This document shows, one piece after another, positions 1-7,057 of a DNA stretch of 11,404 bases. The translations under genes were made by a program, and so were the position numbers. This DNA comes from an uncultured Alphaproteobacteria bacterium (lineage in GTDB: Bacteria; Pseudomonadota; Alphaproteobacteria; Puniceispirillales; UBA1172): assembly GCA_913056245.1 (NCBI GenBank), contig CAJXME010000019.1, positions 1 through 11,404 on the forward strand. Reading direction: 5' to 3'. Numbering within the stretch: the stretch's first letter is position 1; each line of letters starts with the position of its first letter. The notes beneath the pieces are model-generated. The model saw only the letters and a program-made list of their open reading frames with translations, made no database searches and had not been told where the DNA came from.

Positions 1-1
1 C

Positions 2-118
2 AATTGGACAATTGGTCAAGACGTGATCGTGGCCTTGTCACTGGATGACGCGGCGGCCAAAGAAAAGTTTGGCTCCTTCGACGCGAAATTGCCTTATCTG
101 CGCTTCACCAAAGCGTAA
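2..118 (+). CDS. 1-Cys peroxiredoxin (Prx6 type), C-terminal fragment
   Basis: Only the last 38 codons are in the window, and the gene enters from the left edge in frame 2. The visible tail begins NWTIGQDVIVALS, continues through an AAKEKF stretch and ends in PYLRFTKA. This matches the C-terminal dimerisation domain of 1-Cys (Prx6-like) peroxiredoxins, where a W-x-x-G-x-DVI segment, a DExAKxKF-like segment and a terminal kPYLR motif are typical. Family members reduce hydrogen peroxide and alkyl hydroperoxides in the cytoplasm. The catalytic cysteine lies in the missing N-terminal part, so activity cannot be judged here. The gene is followed by a clear intrinsic terminator and is probably the last gene of its transcript. 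Confidence 0.72.
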   Translation, partial: NWTIGQDVIVALSLDDAAAKEKFGSFDAKLPYLRFTKA

Positions 119-142
119 ACCGTCCTCCTCATTTAACCGCTT

Positions 143-172
143 AAGGCCTTGGTTCGTCCAAGGCCTTTTTTG
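143..172 (+). terminator. Rho-independent terminator after the peroxiredoxin gene
   Basis: A perfect 10-base-pair inverted repeat (AAGGCCTTGG at 143-152 and CCAAGGCCTT at 158-167) encloses the 5-base loop TTCGT. The 3' arm runs into a tract of six T residues (166-171). It sits 25 bases after the peroxiredoxin stop codon and before the next gene, so it should end the upstream transcript. The stem is palindromic enough to form on the opposite strand too, but the T-run favours + strand termination. Confidence 0.9.
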
Positions 173-238
173 TTGTCAGGATGATTGTTCTATGGCGATA
201 ATCACGGGATAGACCAAGCCTTGATCTGAGGTGACATG

Positions 239-1078
239 ATGATCGACGCCCGTGATTTGATTAATCTCACCGCCTACCCCATTGATCGGATGGGGCGTCA
301 GCGCGACGATCTGATCGAAAGGGTTCGCGCGCAATTGGCCGATGATGGCTGCGCGGTGCTGAAAGGGTTTTTAACGCCGCAAGCGATTACGGCTTTGGTG
401 GCTGAAGCCGATGGGGTGGCGCATCACGCCCACCGTTCTTTTAACCGCACCAACCCTTATTTCACCCAAGATGATCCCACCCTGCCGGAAGCCGATCCAA
501 GGCGGCGGTTTTACGACCGCTCCAACGCTTTTATCGCGGCGGATCATTTTGCCCCATCGGGGGTTTTGCGCCGCATCCATGATTTTCCAGCCTTTGACCC
601 GTTCATCAAAGACTGTTTGGAGCAAGACGCGTTTTACCGCTACGCTGATCCCCTTGCCGATGTCATCATCAACGCCGCCGAAGAAGGCGAAGGCTTCCCT
701 TGGCATTTCGACACAAACAATTTCACCATCACCTTGGCGATCCAAAACGCCGATGAAGGGGGCGTCTTTGAATACGCGCCTAATATCCGCCGTGATGGGG
801 AGCATTTTGACGAGGTGCAGGCGGTGCTGGATGGGCGGTCCGACCGCGTCCGATCCCTTCATTTAGAGCCGGGGGATTTGCAATTGTTCAAAGGCCGCTA
901 TTCGCTCCATCGCGTCGCGCCATTGAAAGGCAAGACGCCGCGATATGTGGCAATTTTCTCTTACGTCGAAGAGCCGGATATGGTTGGCTCGCCGGAACGC
1001 ACGCGGCAGCTTTATGGCCGCGTCCTGCCGATCCATCTCGAACGCGCGGGTCTCCGCGGTGATGCCTATCTGGATTAG
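239..1078 (+). CDS. Fe(II)/2-oxoglutarate-dependent oxygenase, BesD/HalD-like (HxD retained)
   Basis: This is a cytoplasmic non-heme iron dioxygenase of about 280 residues. Numbered from the ATG at 236, the facial-triad ligands appear to be H157 and D159 in the segment WHFDTNNFT, and H225 in YSLHRV. R236 in TPRYVA is a candidate 2-oxoglutarate-binding arginine. Between them lie a GGVFEYAPNIR segment (175-185) and a PGDLQLFKG turn (212-220). This layout recalls the BesD/HalD group of free-amino-acid halogenases and lysine hydroxylases. In halogenases the aspartate is replaced by glycine; here Asp is present, so hydroxylation is expected. The substrate is unknown. Two ATGs are adjacent (236 and 239). 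The GAGGTG element at 228-233 is better spaced for 239, but 236 cannot be excluded. The PhnD-like gene follows after 27 bases. Alternative: a more general phytanoyl-CoA-dioxygenase-like enzyme. Confidence 0.75.
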   Translation: MIDARDLINLTAYPIDRMGRQRDDLIERVRAQLADDGCAVLKGFLTPQAITALVAEADGVAHHAHRSFNRTNPYFTQDDPTLPEADPRRRFYDRSNAFIAADHFAPSGVLRRIHDFPAFDPFIKDCLEQDAFYRYADPLADVIINAAEEGEGFPWHFDTNNFTITLAIQNADEGGVFEYAPNIRRDGEHFDEVQAVLDGRSDRVRSLHLEPGDLQLFKGRYSLHRVAPLKGKTPRYVAIFSYVEEPDMVGSPERTRQLYGRVLPIHLERAGLRGDAYLD

Positions 1079-1105
1079 CGGGATCAGAAGGGGTGAGGCG
1101 AGGCG

Positions 1106-1879
1106 ATGATCGCTGGTTTGGATATGTATTTATGGCCGGAAACCCGCGATGTGTTTGAGGGGCTATGGCGTCATTGCCGTGGCGTTTTAACCGATCAAGG
1201 TCTAGCGGCGCCGGAAAGCCTCACGCCCTGTGGGGAGAGGCTTGAAGACGCGGCGCGTCAAGGCGATCTGATCTTAGGGCAAATCTGCGGCATCACCTTT
1301 GCCCGCGCCAATCACGCCCAGCCCAGCTATCAAGCGCTGGCGGCCTTGACCCCAGACGATGACGCCATACCGCTTGGGTGTTATCGCTCCGTGATCATCG
1401 CCAATAAGCCTCACGACAGCCTTGCCGCATTGGTCCAGAAAACCTTGGCGGTCAATTCCTGGCAGAGTTATTCCGGCTGGTACGCGCTCCGCCATCATTT
1501 GATCAAGGCGGGGTTCGGTGACAGTATCGCGCAGAGCCAAATTTCAGGCGCTCACCGTCAATCCGTCGCCTTGGTGGCGAGCGGCAAAGCGGATTGGGCG
1601 GCGATCGATGAGATCAGTTGGGGGATGCTCAAAAGGATTGATCCCGCCTTATGCCAATCGGTTTATGTTGTGGATCATACTGCGCCCGCGCCAGGTCTGC
1701 CTTTTGTCACCAGTCATCTGACGCCGCCGCGCATCGCCAGCGCCTTGACCCAAGCCTTGATCGATTATCCTCATACGCCTGAAGGCAAAGCGGGGTTTCA
1801 TCGGTTGGGTCTTAAAGGCATTGCTCTCGTTCAGGCGGCGGCCTACGCGGTGTTGCGGCATCATGCCGGGGATTGTTAA
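1106..1879 (+). CDS. PhnD-like (phosphate/phosphonate type) solute-binding-fold protein, no signal peptide
   Basis: A 257-residue protein resembling the PhnD-like periplasmic binding domain (the family used by phosphate, phosphite and phosphonate ABC importers and by some sensor proteins). The clearest signature is SGAHRQSVALVASGKADWAA at residues 147-166 followed by IDE, which matches the SGsHrxSxxxVxxGxADxAAID ligand-loop region. Other family features are the early LDMYLWPET strand and a GCYRSVIIAN strand near 91-100. It begins directly with the fold (MIAGLDMYLWPE): I see no signal peptide or lipobox, so as annotated it would stay in the cytoplasm. No ABC permease or ATPase gene is nearby. 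It starts 27 bases after the dioxygenase stop, behind purine-rich GAGGCGAGG, and is probably co-transcribed with it. A role in binding or sensing a small ligand is inferred. Confidence 0.72.
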   Translation: MIAGLDMYLWPETRDVFEGLWRHCRGVLTDQGLAAPESLTPCGERLEDAARQGDLILGQICGITFARANHAQPSYQALAALTPDDDAIPLGCYRSVIIANKPHDSLAALVQKTLAVNSWQSYSGWYALRHHLIKAGFGDSIAQSQISGAHRQSVALVASGKADWAAIDEISWGMLKRIDPALCQSVYVVDHTAPAPGLPFVTSHLTPPRIASALTQALIDYPHTPEGKAGFHRLGLKGIALVQAAAYAVLRHHAGDC

Positions 1880-1936
1880 GAGAGGGACTGTTAATAGGGG
1901 TATTGTTGAAAGCAAAACAAGGGCTATATCACGCTC

Positions 1937-2206
1937 ATGTCTTCATCCGATCATCCCACCGATATTCAAGAATCCCATCATGCCGCGCGGATGGATGAAG
2001 TGATTGATCTCGCTTGGGCGGATGAGATTAGTTTTGAAGAGATCAAAGCGCGGACAGGGCTTGTGGAAAAAGATGTCATTCGGGTCATGCGCCGGCATTT
2101 GAAGCCTGCAAGTTTTCGGCGTTGGCGCGAGCGGGTCAGCGGCCGCGTGACAAAACATCAGAAACGGTTAAGATCATTCAGGTCAATTCCATCAGACGAT
2201 GATTAG
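1937..2206 (+). CDS. DUF2805 / TIGR03643-type small protein
   Basis: An 89-residue basic protein matching the small TIGR03643/DUF2805 family. The core is MDEVIDLAWADEISFEEIKA (residues 19-38), then a TGLVEKDVIRVMRRHLKP segment, then FRRWRERVSGRVTKHQKR (about 55-72). These correspond to the family's conserved helices: an AW-x(4)-sFeeI helix, a GL-x-E-x-xVIxxMR helix and a terminal F-x-x-WR-x-RVxGR-x-tKH motif. The first two helices look like a helix-turn-helix-style DNA-binding module and the Arg/Lys-rich tail fits nucleic-acid binding, but no function is established for the family. There is no strong ribosome-binding site before the ATG at 1937. A second in-frame ATG at 1991 would remove the poorly conserved leader. 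The stop falls 7 bases before the DDAH start, suggesting translational coupling. Confidence 0.8.
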   Translation: MSSSDHPTDIQESHHAARMDEVIDLAWADEISFEEIKARTGLVEKDVIRVMRRHLKPASFRRWRERVSGRVTKHQKRLRSFRSIPSDDD

Positions 2207-2213
2207 GTCAGAT

Positions 2214-3023
2214 ATGTCTTCACAGGTTTCACGCGTCACCCCAGCTTCGAGCCACGCGACACGGTTTGCCAGCGCCATCACCCGCCGCCCCGCCGCCTCT
2301 GCGGTTGATGGATTGCGGGCGCAAGATCAGGGCGCGGTTGATATCAAACGGCTTGCCCAACAGCATCTTGATTATCAAAACGCGCTTCGGCAAGCCGGGG
2401 CGGTGGTGATGGAATTGCCGGCCCTGCCTGATTTTCCCGATGCGCAATTTGTTGAAGACACCGCGCTTTGCTTGCCGGGCTTGGCGGTGATGATGCGGCC
2501 GGGCGCGGAAAGCCGACGCGGTGAAGTGGCGCCGATGCGCGATGCCTTGGCTTTGGTTTTTGATCGCATGGCCGATATCACCACAGGCTTTATTGAGGCG
2601 GGGGATATTCTAACCACGCCGAGCGAAATTCTGGTGGGGCTTTCGGCGCGCACCAATCAAGAAGGGGCGGATGCGCTGAAAACCATTCTGGATGATCATG
2701 GCTATGCCATGCGTGTCTTGCAAACCCCGCCTGATGTTTTGCATTTCAAAACCGATTGCAGCCTGATCGATGACGGGCTTATTTTATCCACGGCTCGGCT
2801 GGCGGCGAGCGGCTGTTTCAGTGGCTATGATACGATGCTGGTGCCGGAAGGCGAAGAACCCGCCGCCAATATGATTCGCTATAACGACGTGATCATTATG
2901 CCCGCGGGGTTTCCTAAAACCGAAGCGATGCTGAACGCGGAAGGCTTTGAGGTTATCGCTGTGGGCAATAGCGAATGCGCGAAAATCGACGGCGGGATGT
3001 CTTGTCTATCGCTCAGGTTTTAA
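2214..3023 (+). CDS. Dimethylarginine dimethylaminohydrolase (DDAH)
   Basis: A guanidino-modifying enzyme of the amidinotransferase/DDAH superfamily, expected to hydrolyse N-omega-methylated arginines to citrulline plus di- or monomethylamine. Numbering from the ATG at 2214 (269 residues, usual family length), the substrate-binding FVEDTAL motif is at 79-85 and RPGAESRRGE at 95-104. The acidic catalytic residue is probably E128 in FIEAGDIL, the catalytic histidine is H177 in LHFKTDCSL, and the nucleophile is C264 in the C-terminal GGMSCLSLRF. All expected catalytic positions are present, so it should be active. An upstream ATG at 2199 overlaps the preceding stop. I prefer 2214 because a TTAGG element lies about 8 bases upstream of it. 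It ends 3 bases from the convergent aldehyde dehydrogenase stop. An arginine deiminase-like substrate preference is possible, but the fold and motifs favour DDAH. Confidence 0.9.
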   Translation: MSSQVSRVTPASSHATRFASAITRRPAASAVDGLRAQDQGAVDIKRLAQQHLDYQNALRQAGAVVMELPALPDFPDAQFVEDTALCLPGLAVMMRPGAESRRGEVAPMRDALALVFDRMADITTGFIEAGDILTTPSEILVGLSARTNQEGADALKTILDDHGYAMRVLQTPPDVLHFKTDCSLIDDGLILSTARLAASGCFSGYDTMLVPEGEEPAANMIRYNDVIIMPAGFPKTEAMLNAEGFEVIAVGNSECAKIDGGMSCLSLRF

Positions 3024-3026
3024 CCG

Positions 3027-4472
3027 CTACATTTTGATGGCGATGTTTTTGGTCTGCACATAATTTAACAGCGCTTCACGGCCTTTTTCCCGGCCATAGC
3101 CTGATTTGCCATAGCCGCCGAAGGGCGTTTCCACCCCGCCCGCGAACCATTCATTGACAAACACCTGACCGCTTCGGATTTGCCGCGCGGTGTGGGTGGC
3201 GCGGTCAAGGTCACGGGTGAAAACCCCGCCAACCAATCCATAATCCGTGCCATTGGCAATGGCGATGGCCTCCTGATCATCTTTGACCTTCAGGATGGAA
3301 ACCACAGGGCCAAAGACTTCTTCTTGGGCGATGGTCATATCGGGGGTCACGCGATCAAAAACCGTGGGCTCAAGGAAACTGCCTTCTCGGTTGAGGCGAT
3401 GGCCGCCCGTCACAGCACGCGCGCCGTCATCCACCGCACCGCGACAAAGCCCTTCGGCGCGATCCCGTTGACCATCGGAAATCATCGCGCCCATAGTGGC
3501 GCCCATTTCCGTGCGTTCGATGCCAGGCCCCACATCAAGGCTCTGGGCAAGGGCGGAAGCGCGTTCAACAATCTCATCATGCACCGCTTCATGGGCGATG
3601 ACCCGCGACATGGCGGAGCAGACTTGACCGGCGTTAAAGAAAATCCCCCAACGCAGGCTTTCCATAAAATTATCGATATCCGCATCCGGCATCACAATCG
3701 CGGCGGATTTACCGCCCAATTCCAACACCGCCGGCACAACATTACCCGCCGCCGCGGTCGCCACCGCAATCCCTGTTTTTACAGAACCCGTGAAGACCAC
3801 CTGATTAATGTCAGGATGCCCCGCCAACGCGGCGCCTGCTTCATGGCCGTAACCGCAAAGAATATTCACCGCGCCATCGGGCAGGCCAACGGCCATCGCG
3901 GCTTCAGCGAAATAGGTTGAGGTCAAAGGGTCTAATTCTGGGGTTTTGATGACGCAGCAATTGCCCGTCGCCAACCCAGCTGACAGCGACCGCGCCACCA
4001 TTTCAAGAGGGAAGTTCCAAGGGATGATTTGCGCCGAAACCCCGTAAGGCTCATAGATCGTGAAATCGAGATACTTCGCGCCAAGGGGGATCGATTTGCC
4101 CTCCATGGTCTCGGCTTGATTGCCGTAATATTCAAAATAACGCGCGGCGCCAGCAACCTCGATATGCGCTTCCCAAAGCGGCTTACCCGCTTCTAGGCTC
4201 AGGGTAGCGGCAATCTCATCTTTATGGGCAAGGATATAATCGCCCATGGCGCGCACCAATCGCCCCAATTCCACGGGGCGCATCGCCGATAAAACGCCGC
4301 TCTTCTGGCAAGCCCGCGCCGCCGCCACAGCGCGATCAATATCCGCCGCATCCGCAAGGGCAATTTCCGCCACCAGCGATCCATCGGCAGGATTGGTCAC
4401 CGCCAATCGGCCTGCGCCGCCATCGACATAGCGGCCATTGATGAAGTTCTGCCAAAAAGGTTTGATATTCAT
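3027..4472 (-). CDS. NAD(P)-dependent aldehyde dehydrogenase
   Basis: A full-length aldehyde dehydrogenase (481 residues) oxidising an aldehyde to a carboxylate in the cytoplasm. Motifs in order: PWNFP at 151-155 (catalytic-site N153), KTPE at 176-179 in the cofactor site (E179 favours NAD+), FTGS at 227-230, ELGGKSA with general base E251, the nucleophile C285 in FNAGQVCSAMSR, EEVFGPV with E385, and a C-terminal PFGGYGKSGYGREKG segment. It resembles the betaine-aldehyde/aminoaldehyde/gamma-Glu-gamma-aminobutyraldehyde group, but the substrate cannot be fixed from sequence. I chose the ATG whose complement is at 4470-4472, because GGAG (complement of 4479-4482) is correctly spaced. A GTG further upstream would add 13 poorly conserved residues. 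It diverges from the FAD reductase gene and converges on DDAH. Confidence 0.93.
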   Translation of the reverse strand: MNIKPFWQNFINGRYVDGGAGRLAVTNPADGSLVAEIALADAADIDRAVAAARACQKSGVLSAMRPVELGRLVRAMGDYILAHKDEIAATLSLEAGKPLWEAHIEVAGAARYFEYYGNQAETMEGKSIPLGAKYLDFTIYEPYGVSAQIIPWNFPLEMVARSLSAGLATGNCCVIKTPELDPLTSTYFAEAAMAVGLPDGAVNILCGYGHEAGAALAGHPDINQVVFTGSVKTGIAVATAAAGNVVPAVLELGGKSAAIVMPDADIDNFMESLRWGIFFNAGQVCSAMSRVIAHEAVHDEIVERASALAQSLDVGPGIERTEMGATMGAMISDGQRDRAEGLCRGAVDDGARAVTGGHRLNREGSFLEPTVFDRVTPDMTIAQEEVFGPVVSILKVKDDQEAIAIANGTDYGLVGGVFTRDLDRATHTARQIRSGQVFVNEWFAGGVETPFGGYGKSGYGREKGREALLNYVQTKNIAIKM

Positions 4473-4537
4473 GGTGATCTCCGTAAAACTGGCGGTCGTA
4501 TTTATGCCCACTTAAGCCTTTTTTGAAAGAGAAGTCC
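4473..4537. promoter_or_regulatory. Shared 65-base divergent control region between aldehyde dehydrogenase and FAD reductase
   Basis: Only 65 bases separate the two divergent start codons, and they include both ribosome-binding sites (complement of 4479-4482 for the dehydrogenase; the AAAGAGAAG element just before 4538 for the reductase). Promoters for the two genes must overlap here or extend into the opposing coding regions. I could not identify convincing -35/-10 boxes or an operator. The layout suggests joint control of the two oxidoreductases, which is an inference. Confidence 0.4.
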
Positions 4538-5824
4538 ATGACCAAACTGCTCAACGCTGACCATCATGTGCTGATCATCGGCGGCTCTCACGCTGGGGTG
4601 GCGATGGCCGAACAATTGCGCAAGCAAGGCTTTGACGGCGCCATCACCATGATCGATCGCGAAGACACCATGCCGATGGAACGCCCGCCCTTGTCTAAGG
4701 CGTGGTTGGCGGAAACCTCAACGGCGGAAAAAACCGCCGGGTTTTTACTGCGGCAATCGGAATGGTTTGTGGAAAACAAAGTGGATTTCCGATCAGGAAT
4801 GGACGTGGTTAGTGCTGATGCCGCCGCTAAGACCGCGACGCTTAGCACAGGCGAGGTCTTGTCATGGGATCAATTGGTGCTGGCCACCGGCGCTGTGCCG
4901 CGCGCCTTGCCGGAATCAATTTTTGCCGCGCCCTTATCGTCCACGTTGCGTGATGAAAGCCTGCATGTCTTGCGGGTGCCAGCGGATGCCCAGCGCCTCA
5001 GCGCCGCCATGGAAAACGCCACCAGCATGGCGGTGATCGGCGGCGGCTATATTGGGCTTGAAGTCGCGGCCAGCGCGCGCAAAAGAGGGCTTGATGTCAC
5101 GGTGATTGAAATGGCGCCGCGATTGCTTGCTCGGGTGGCTAGCCCTGACGTCTCGCAATATTTTGAAGAGTTGCATCACGCTCATGGCACGACCATCATG
5201 ACGGCCACGGCGCTCGAATCCATCGCGCCTAGCGCAGGCGATCGCGGGCTAACCTTGTCCGTCAAGAGCGATGATCAGACCAGTCCTCTTACCGCTGATC
5301 TGGTGGTGGTTGGGATTGGGGTGATCCCAGATATCGCTTTGGCCGACGGTTTGGGGCTCGACCATGGCAACGGTTTTATGGTCGATGGGGATTATCACAG
5401 CAATATCATCGGCGTCTGGGCGATTGGCGATGTCGCGCTGGCGGCGGAAGGTTACACCCAAGGGGCGATGCGAATCGAATCCGTCCATCACGCGCAGATG
5501 AGCGCTGAGATTGCCGCCGCCGCGATGATGGGCGCGATCCCAAAACCCCATGAAGTGCCGTGGTTCTGGTCGGAGCAATATGATCGCAAATTGCAATCGG
5601 CGGGCTTGGTGCCGGCTGATGCTCAAGTCGTATCGCGGGCGGGCAAACGCGACGGGGCGATGTCTTTCTGGTCGTTTTCAGAAGGCGTCTTAACGGCGAT
5701 TGAATCGATCGGCGATCCGCAGGCCTATATGATTGGCAAGACCGCGATCAGCGAAGGGCTGGCGGTCACACCAGAACAAATCGCTGATCCTGATTTCGCC
5801 TTGAAATCCCTGATTGGCCGTTAG
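4538..5824 (+). CDS. FAD-dependent ferredoxin/rubredoxin-type NAD(P)H reductase
   Basis: A 428-residue two-dinucleotide-fold flavoprotein of the ferredoxin reductase component type (relatives: putidaredoxin, rhodocoxin and aromatic dioxygenase reductases). Family members pass electrons from NADH via FAD to a [2Fe-2S] ferredoxin or rubredoxin that feeds a P450 or oxygenase. Motifs: FAD-binding VLIIGGSHAG (11-20), ERPPLSKAWL (48-57), LATGAVPR (115-122), NAD-binding VIGGGYIGLEVAA (166-178) followed by acidic E191, GVIPD (261-265), second FAD motif VWAIGDVA (293-300), and the VPWFWSEQYD segment (340-349) typical of this subfamily. The ATG at 4538 has an AGAGAAG element upstream; a TTG at 4523 is in frame but less likely. 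No ferredoxin, P450 or hydroxylase component is encoded beside it, so its electron acceptor is unknown. It ends 9 bases from the convergent methyltransferase stop. Confidence 0.92.
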   Translation: MTKLLNADHHVLIIGGSHAGVAMAEQLRKQGFDGAITMIDREDTMPMERPPLSKAWLAETSTAEKTAGFLLRQSEWFVENKVDFRSGMDVVSADAAAKTATLSTGEVLSWDQLVLATGAVPRALPESIFAAPLSSTLRDESLHVLRVPADAQRLSAAMENATSMAVIGGGYIGLEVAASARKRGLDVTVIEMAPRLLARVASPDVSQYFEELHHAHGTTIMTATALESIAPSAGDRGLTLSVKSDDQTSPLTADLVVVGIGVIPDIALADGLGLDHGNGFMVDGDYHSNIIGVWAIGDVALAAEGYTQGAMRIESVHHAQMSAEIAAAAMMGAIPKPHEVPWFWSEQYDRKLQSAGLVPADAQVVSRAGKRDGAMSFWSFSEGVLTAIESIGDPQAYMIGKTAISEGLAVTPEQIADPDFALKSLIGR

Positions 5825-5833
5825 GATTGGCTG

Positions 5834-6955
5834 TTAGCGGGCTTTTTCAATATCCAAGACGAGATGGACGTAATCCATGGCATGGCCATCGGGATTGGCG
5901 GCGACGTCATCTTCATAGGCTTGATAAAACGCATCCACAATCGCCATGGCTTCATCAGGGGCGCGTTGATCCAAGGCGGTGGTGAAGACGGTTTCCGACC
6001 AACTCCGCATCGTGGGGATCAAGGTTTTGGCGTATTCCGCCGCGCTCATCGCGCCGTTGGATTGATCAAAGGCCGTCCGATAGGGGCAAGGCGTCATCAC
6101 GCTATGGGATGATCGCACGCGCAGGCCGGCTTTTGATACCGCGCTATCGGGATGGCTGAACGGCGCTAAAAATTCATCCATGGTGCGGTAATGTTGGGTG
6201 AAGGTGGCGCGGGTATATTCTTCATCACTGATCGTGCCTTGATCGCGCAAGGCTTTCCAATGGCGATCAAATTGATCAAACATATGAATCCCGCCGGTAT
6301 GCCCCAAGAAATGGCCGTTTTCATCAATGCCAAAATTAAAGCAAATGAACCGCCCGCCGGGGATCAATTCCGCCGCCCGCGCCAGCAAAATCCGCTCCCA
6401 ATCCTTGGCGGCTTGGTCTCGGAATTGCTGTTGTTCTTCAGCAAGCGCGCCCACCATATGGACATGGCTGGTTAACTCGCAGGGCTTTTCCGAAACGTAA
6501 TGCATGGCGGTGGCGGAAAACCCAAGATTGAGGCTGTTGGACGCCATCAATTGCTGGTGAAAGCCAGTGCCGCATCCATGCACATATACATGATCGAGGT
6601 TTTTTTGATAGGCCTCGGCAGGATCACCTGCGAAGCCCTGCATCATGCGGAAAAGGGTGGAGAAATCATTGGAGGCCAGATCGGTATAGATCATCTCAAC
6701 TTCACGGTGATCCCCCGCCGCGCGGAGGCCCGATAAAAGATTGGACCACATCCCTCGGCTCGTCCCGCCATCGGCGGCGCCATAATCGGCCAGCCTTAGT
6801 GTTTCAGTCGCTGGGGTTTCCGCCAAGGCTTGGCTGACCATCTCAAGGGCGGTGTTGATGACATTGCGCGCGCCAGCGGTGCGTTCCGAATAATAGCCTT
6901 GCCCCACCATCGACAAAACCGCCGCTGGATTAAGCCCTGTTTTCTTTGTGGTCAT
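5834..6955 (-). CDS. SABATH-type SAM-dependent carboxyl methyltransferase
   Basis: A 373-residue protein matching the Methyltransf_7/SABATH family, best known from plant enzymes that methylate carboxyl groups of salicylate, jasmonate, indole-3-acetate or gibberellin, or nitrogen in the caffeine pathway. Signatures: MVGQGYYSERT at 16-26 (family M-x-G-x-GxYY), SAM-binding RLADYGAADGGTSRG (54-68), YTDLASNDF (90-98) carrying an acidic residue likely to bind the SAM ribose, LGFSATAMHYVSEKP (144-158) matching the SxxxLHWLSxxP region that lines the acceptor site, and LIPGGRFICFNFG (197-209). Length is normal for the family. The start is supported by GGGGAGG (complement of 6961-6967) 5 bases upstream. 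The acceptor in this bacterium is unknown; a carboxylate is expected from family precedent. It lies 102 bases downstream of pncA on the same strand, so co-transcription is possible but not certain. Confidence 0.85.
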   Translation of the reverse strand: MTTKKTGLNPAAVLSMVGQGYYSERTAGARNVINTALEMVSQALAETPATETLRLADYGAADGGTSRGMWSNLLSGLRAAGDHREVEMIYTDLASNDFSTLFRMMQGFAGDPAEAYQKNLDHVYVHGCGTGFHQQLMASNSLNLGFSATAMHYVSEKPCELTSHVHMVGALAEEQQQFRDQAAKDWERILLARAAELIPGGRFICFNFGIDENGHFLGHTGGIHMFDQFDRHWKALRDQGTISDEEYTRATFTQHYRTMDEFLAPFSHPDSAVSKAGLRVRSSHSVMTPCPYRTAFDQSNGAMSAAEYAKTLIPTMRSWSETVFTTALDQRAPDEAMAIVDAFYQAYEDDVAANPDGHAMDYVHLVLDIEKAR

Positions 6956-6985
6956 GACAACCTCCCCACCGCAATGAAACCGAAT

Positions 6986-7032
6986 TCAATTCAGGAAATC
7001 TTGCGGTAAAATGAAAGGAAGGTCAATTCAGG
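6986..7032. repeat. Pair of 10-base direct repeats upstream of the methyltransferase gene
   Basis: TCAATTCAGG occurs exactly at 6986-6995 and again at 7023-7032, 37 bases apart (start to start). Both copies lie in the 102-base gap between the pncA stop and the methyltransferase start. On the - strand the upstream copy overlaps TTGACC, which could serve as a -35 element, followed 17 bases later by a poor -10 (CAAGAT, 3 of 6 matches). The pair could be operator half-sites or chance. Confidence 0.3.
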
Positions 7033-7057
7033 CGCGTTCAAGAACAAGCAAGCAATC

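Noticed and set aside
371..862. Open - strand frame of 163 codons inside the dioxygenase gene
   Set aside because: It is antisense to a convincing coding region, with no recognisable motif and no ribosome-binding site of note.
239..1078. Assignment of the oxygenase as a radical halogenase
   Set aside because: Halogenases of this type replace the iron-binding Asp with Gly or Ala to make room for chloride; here the motif is H-F-D.
3180..3920. Long + strand open frame (246 codons) opposite the aldehyde dehydrogenase gene
   Set aside because: It is fully antisense to a gene with complete aldehyde dehydrogenase motifs, and its translation shows no recognisable domain and has a biased composition rich in H, R and G.
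5249..5626. Open - strand frame of 125 codons inside the FAD reductase gene
   Set aside because: It is a shadow of a gene with clear FAD and NAD motifs, and its translation resembles no family.
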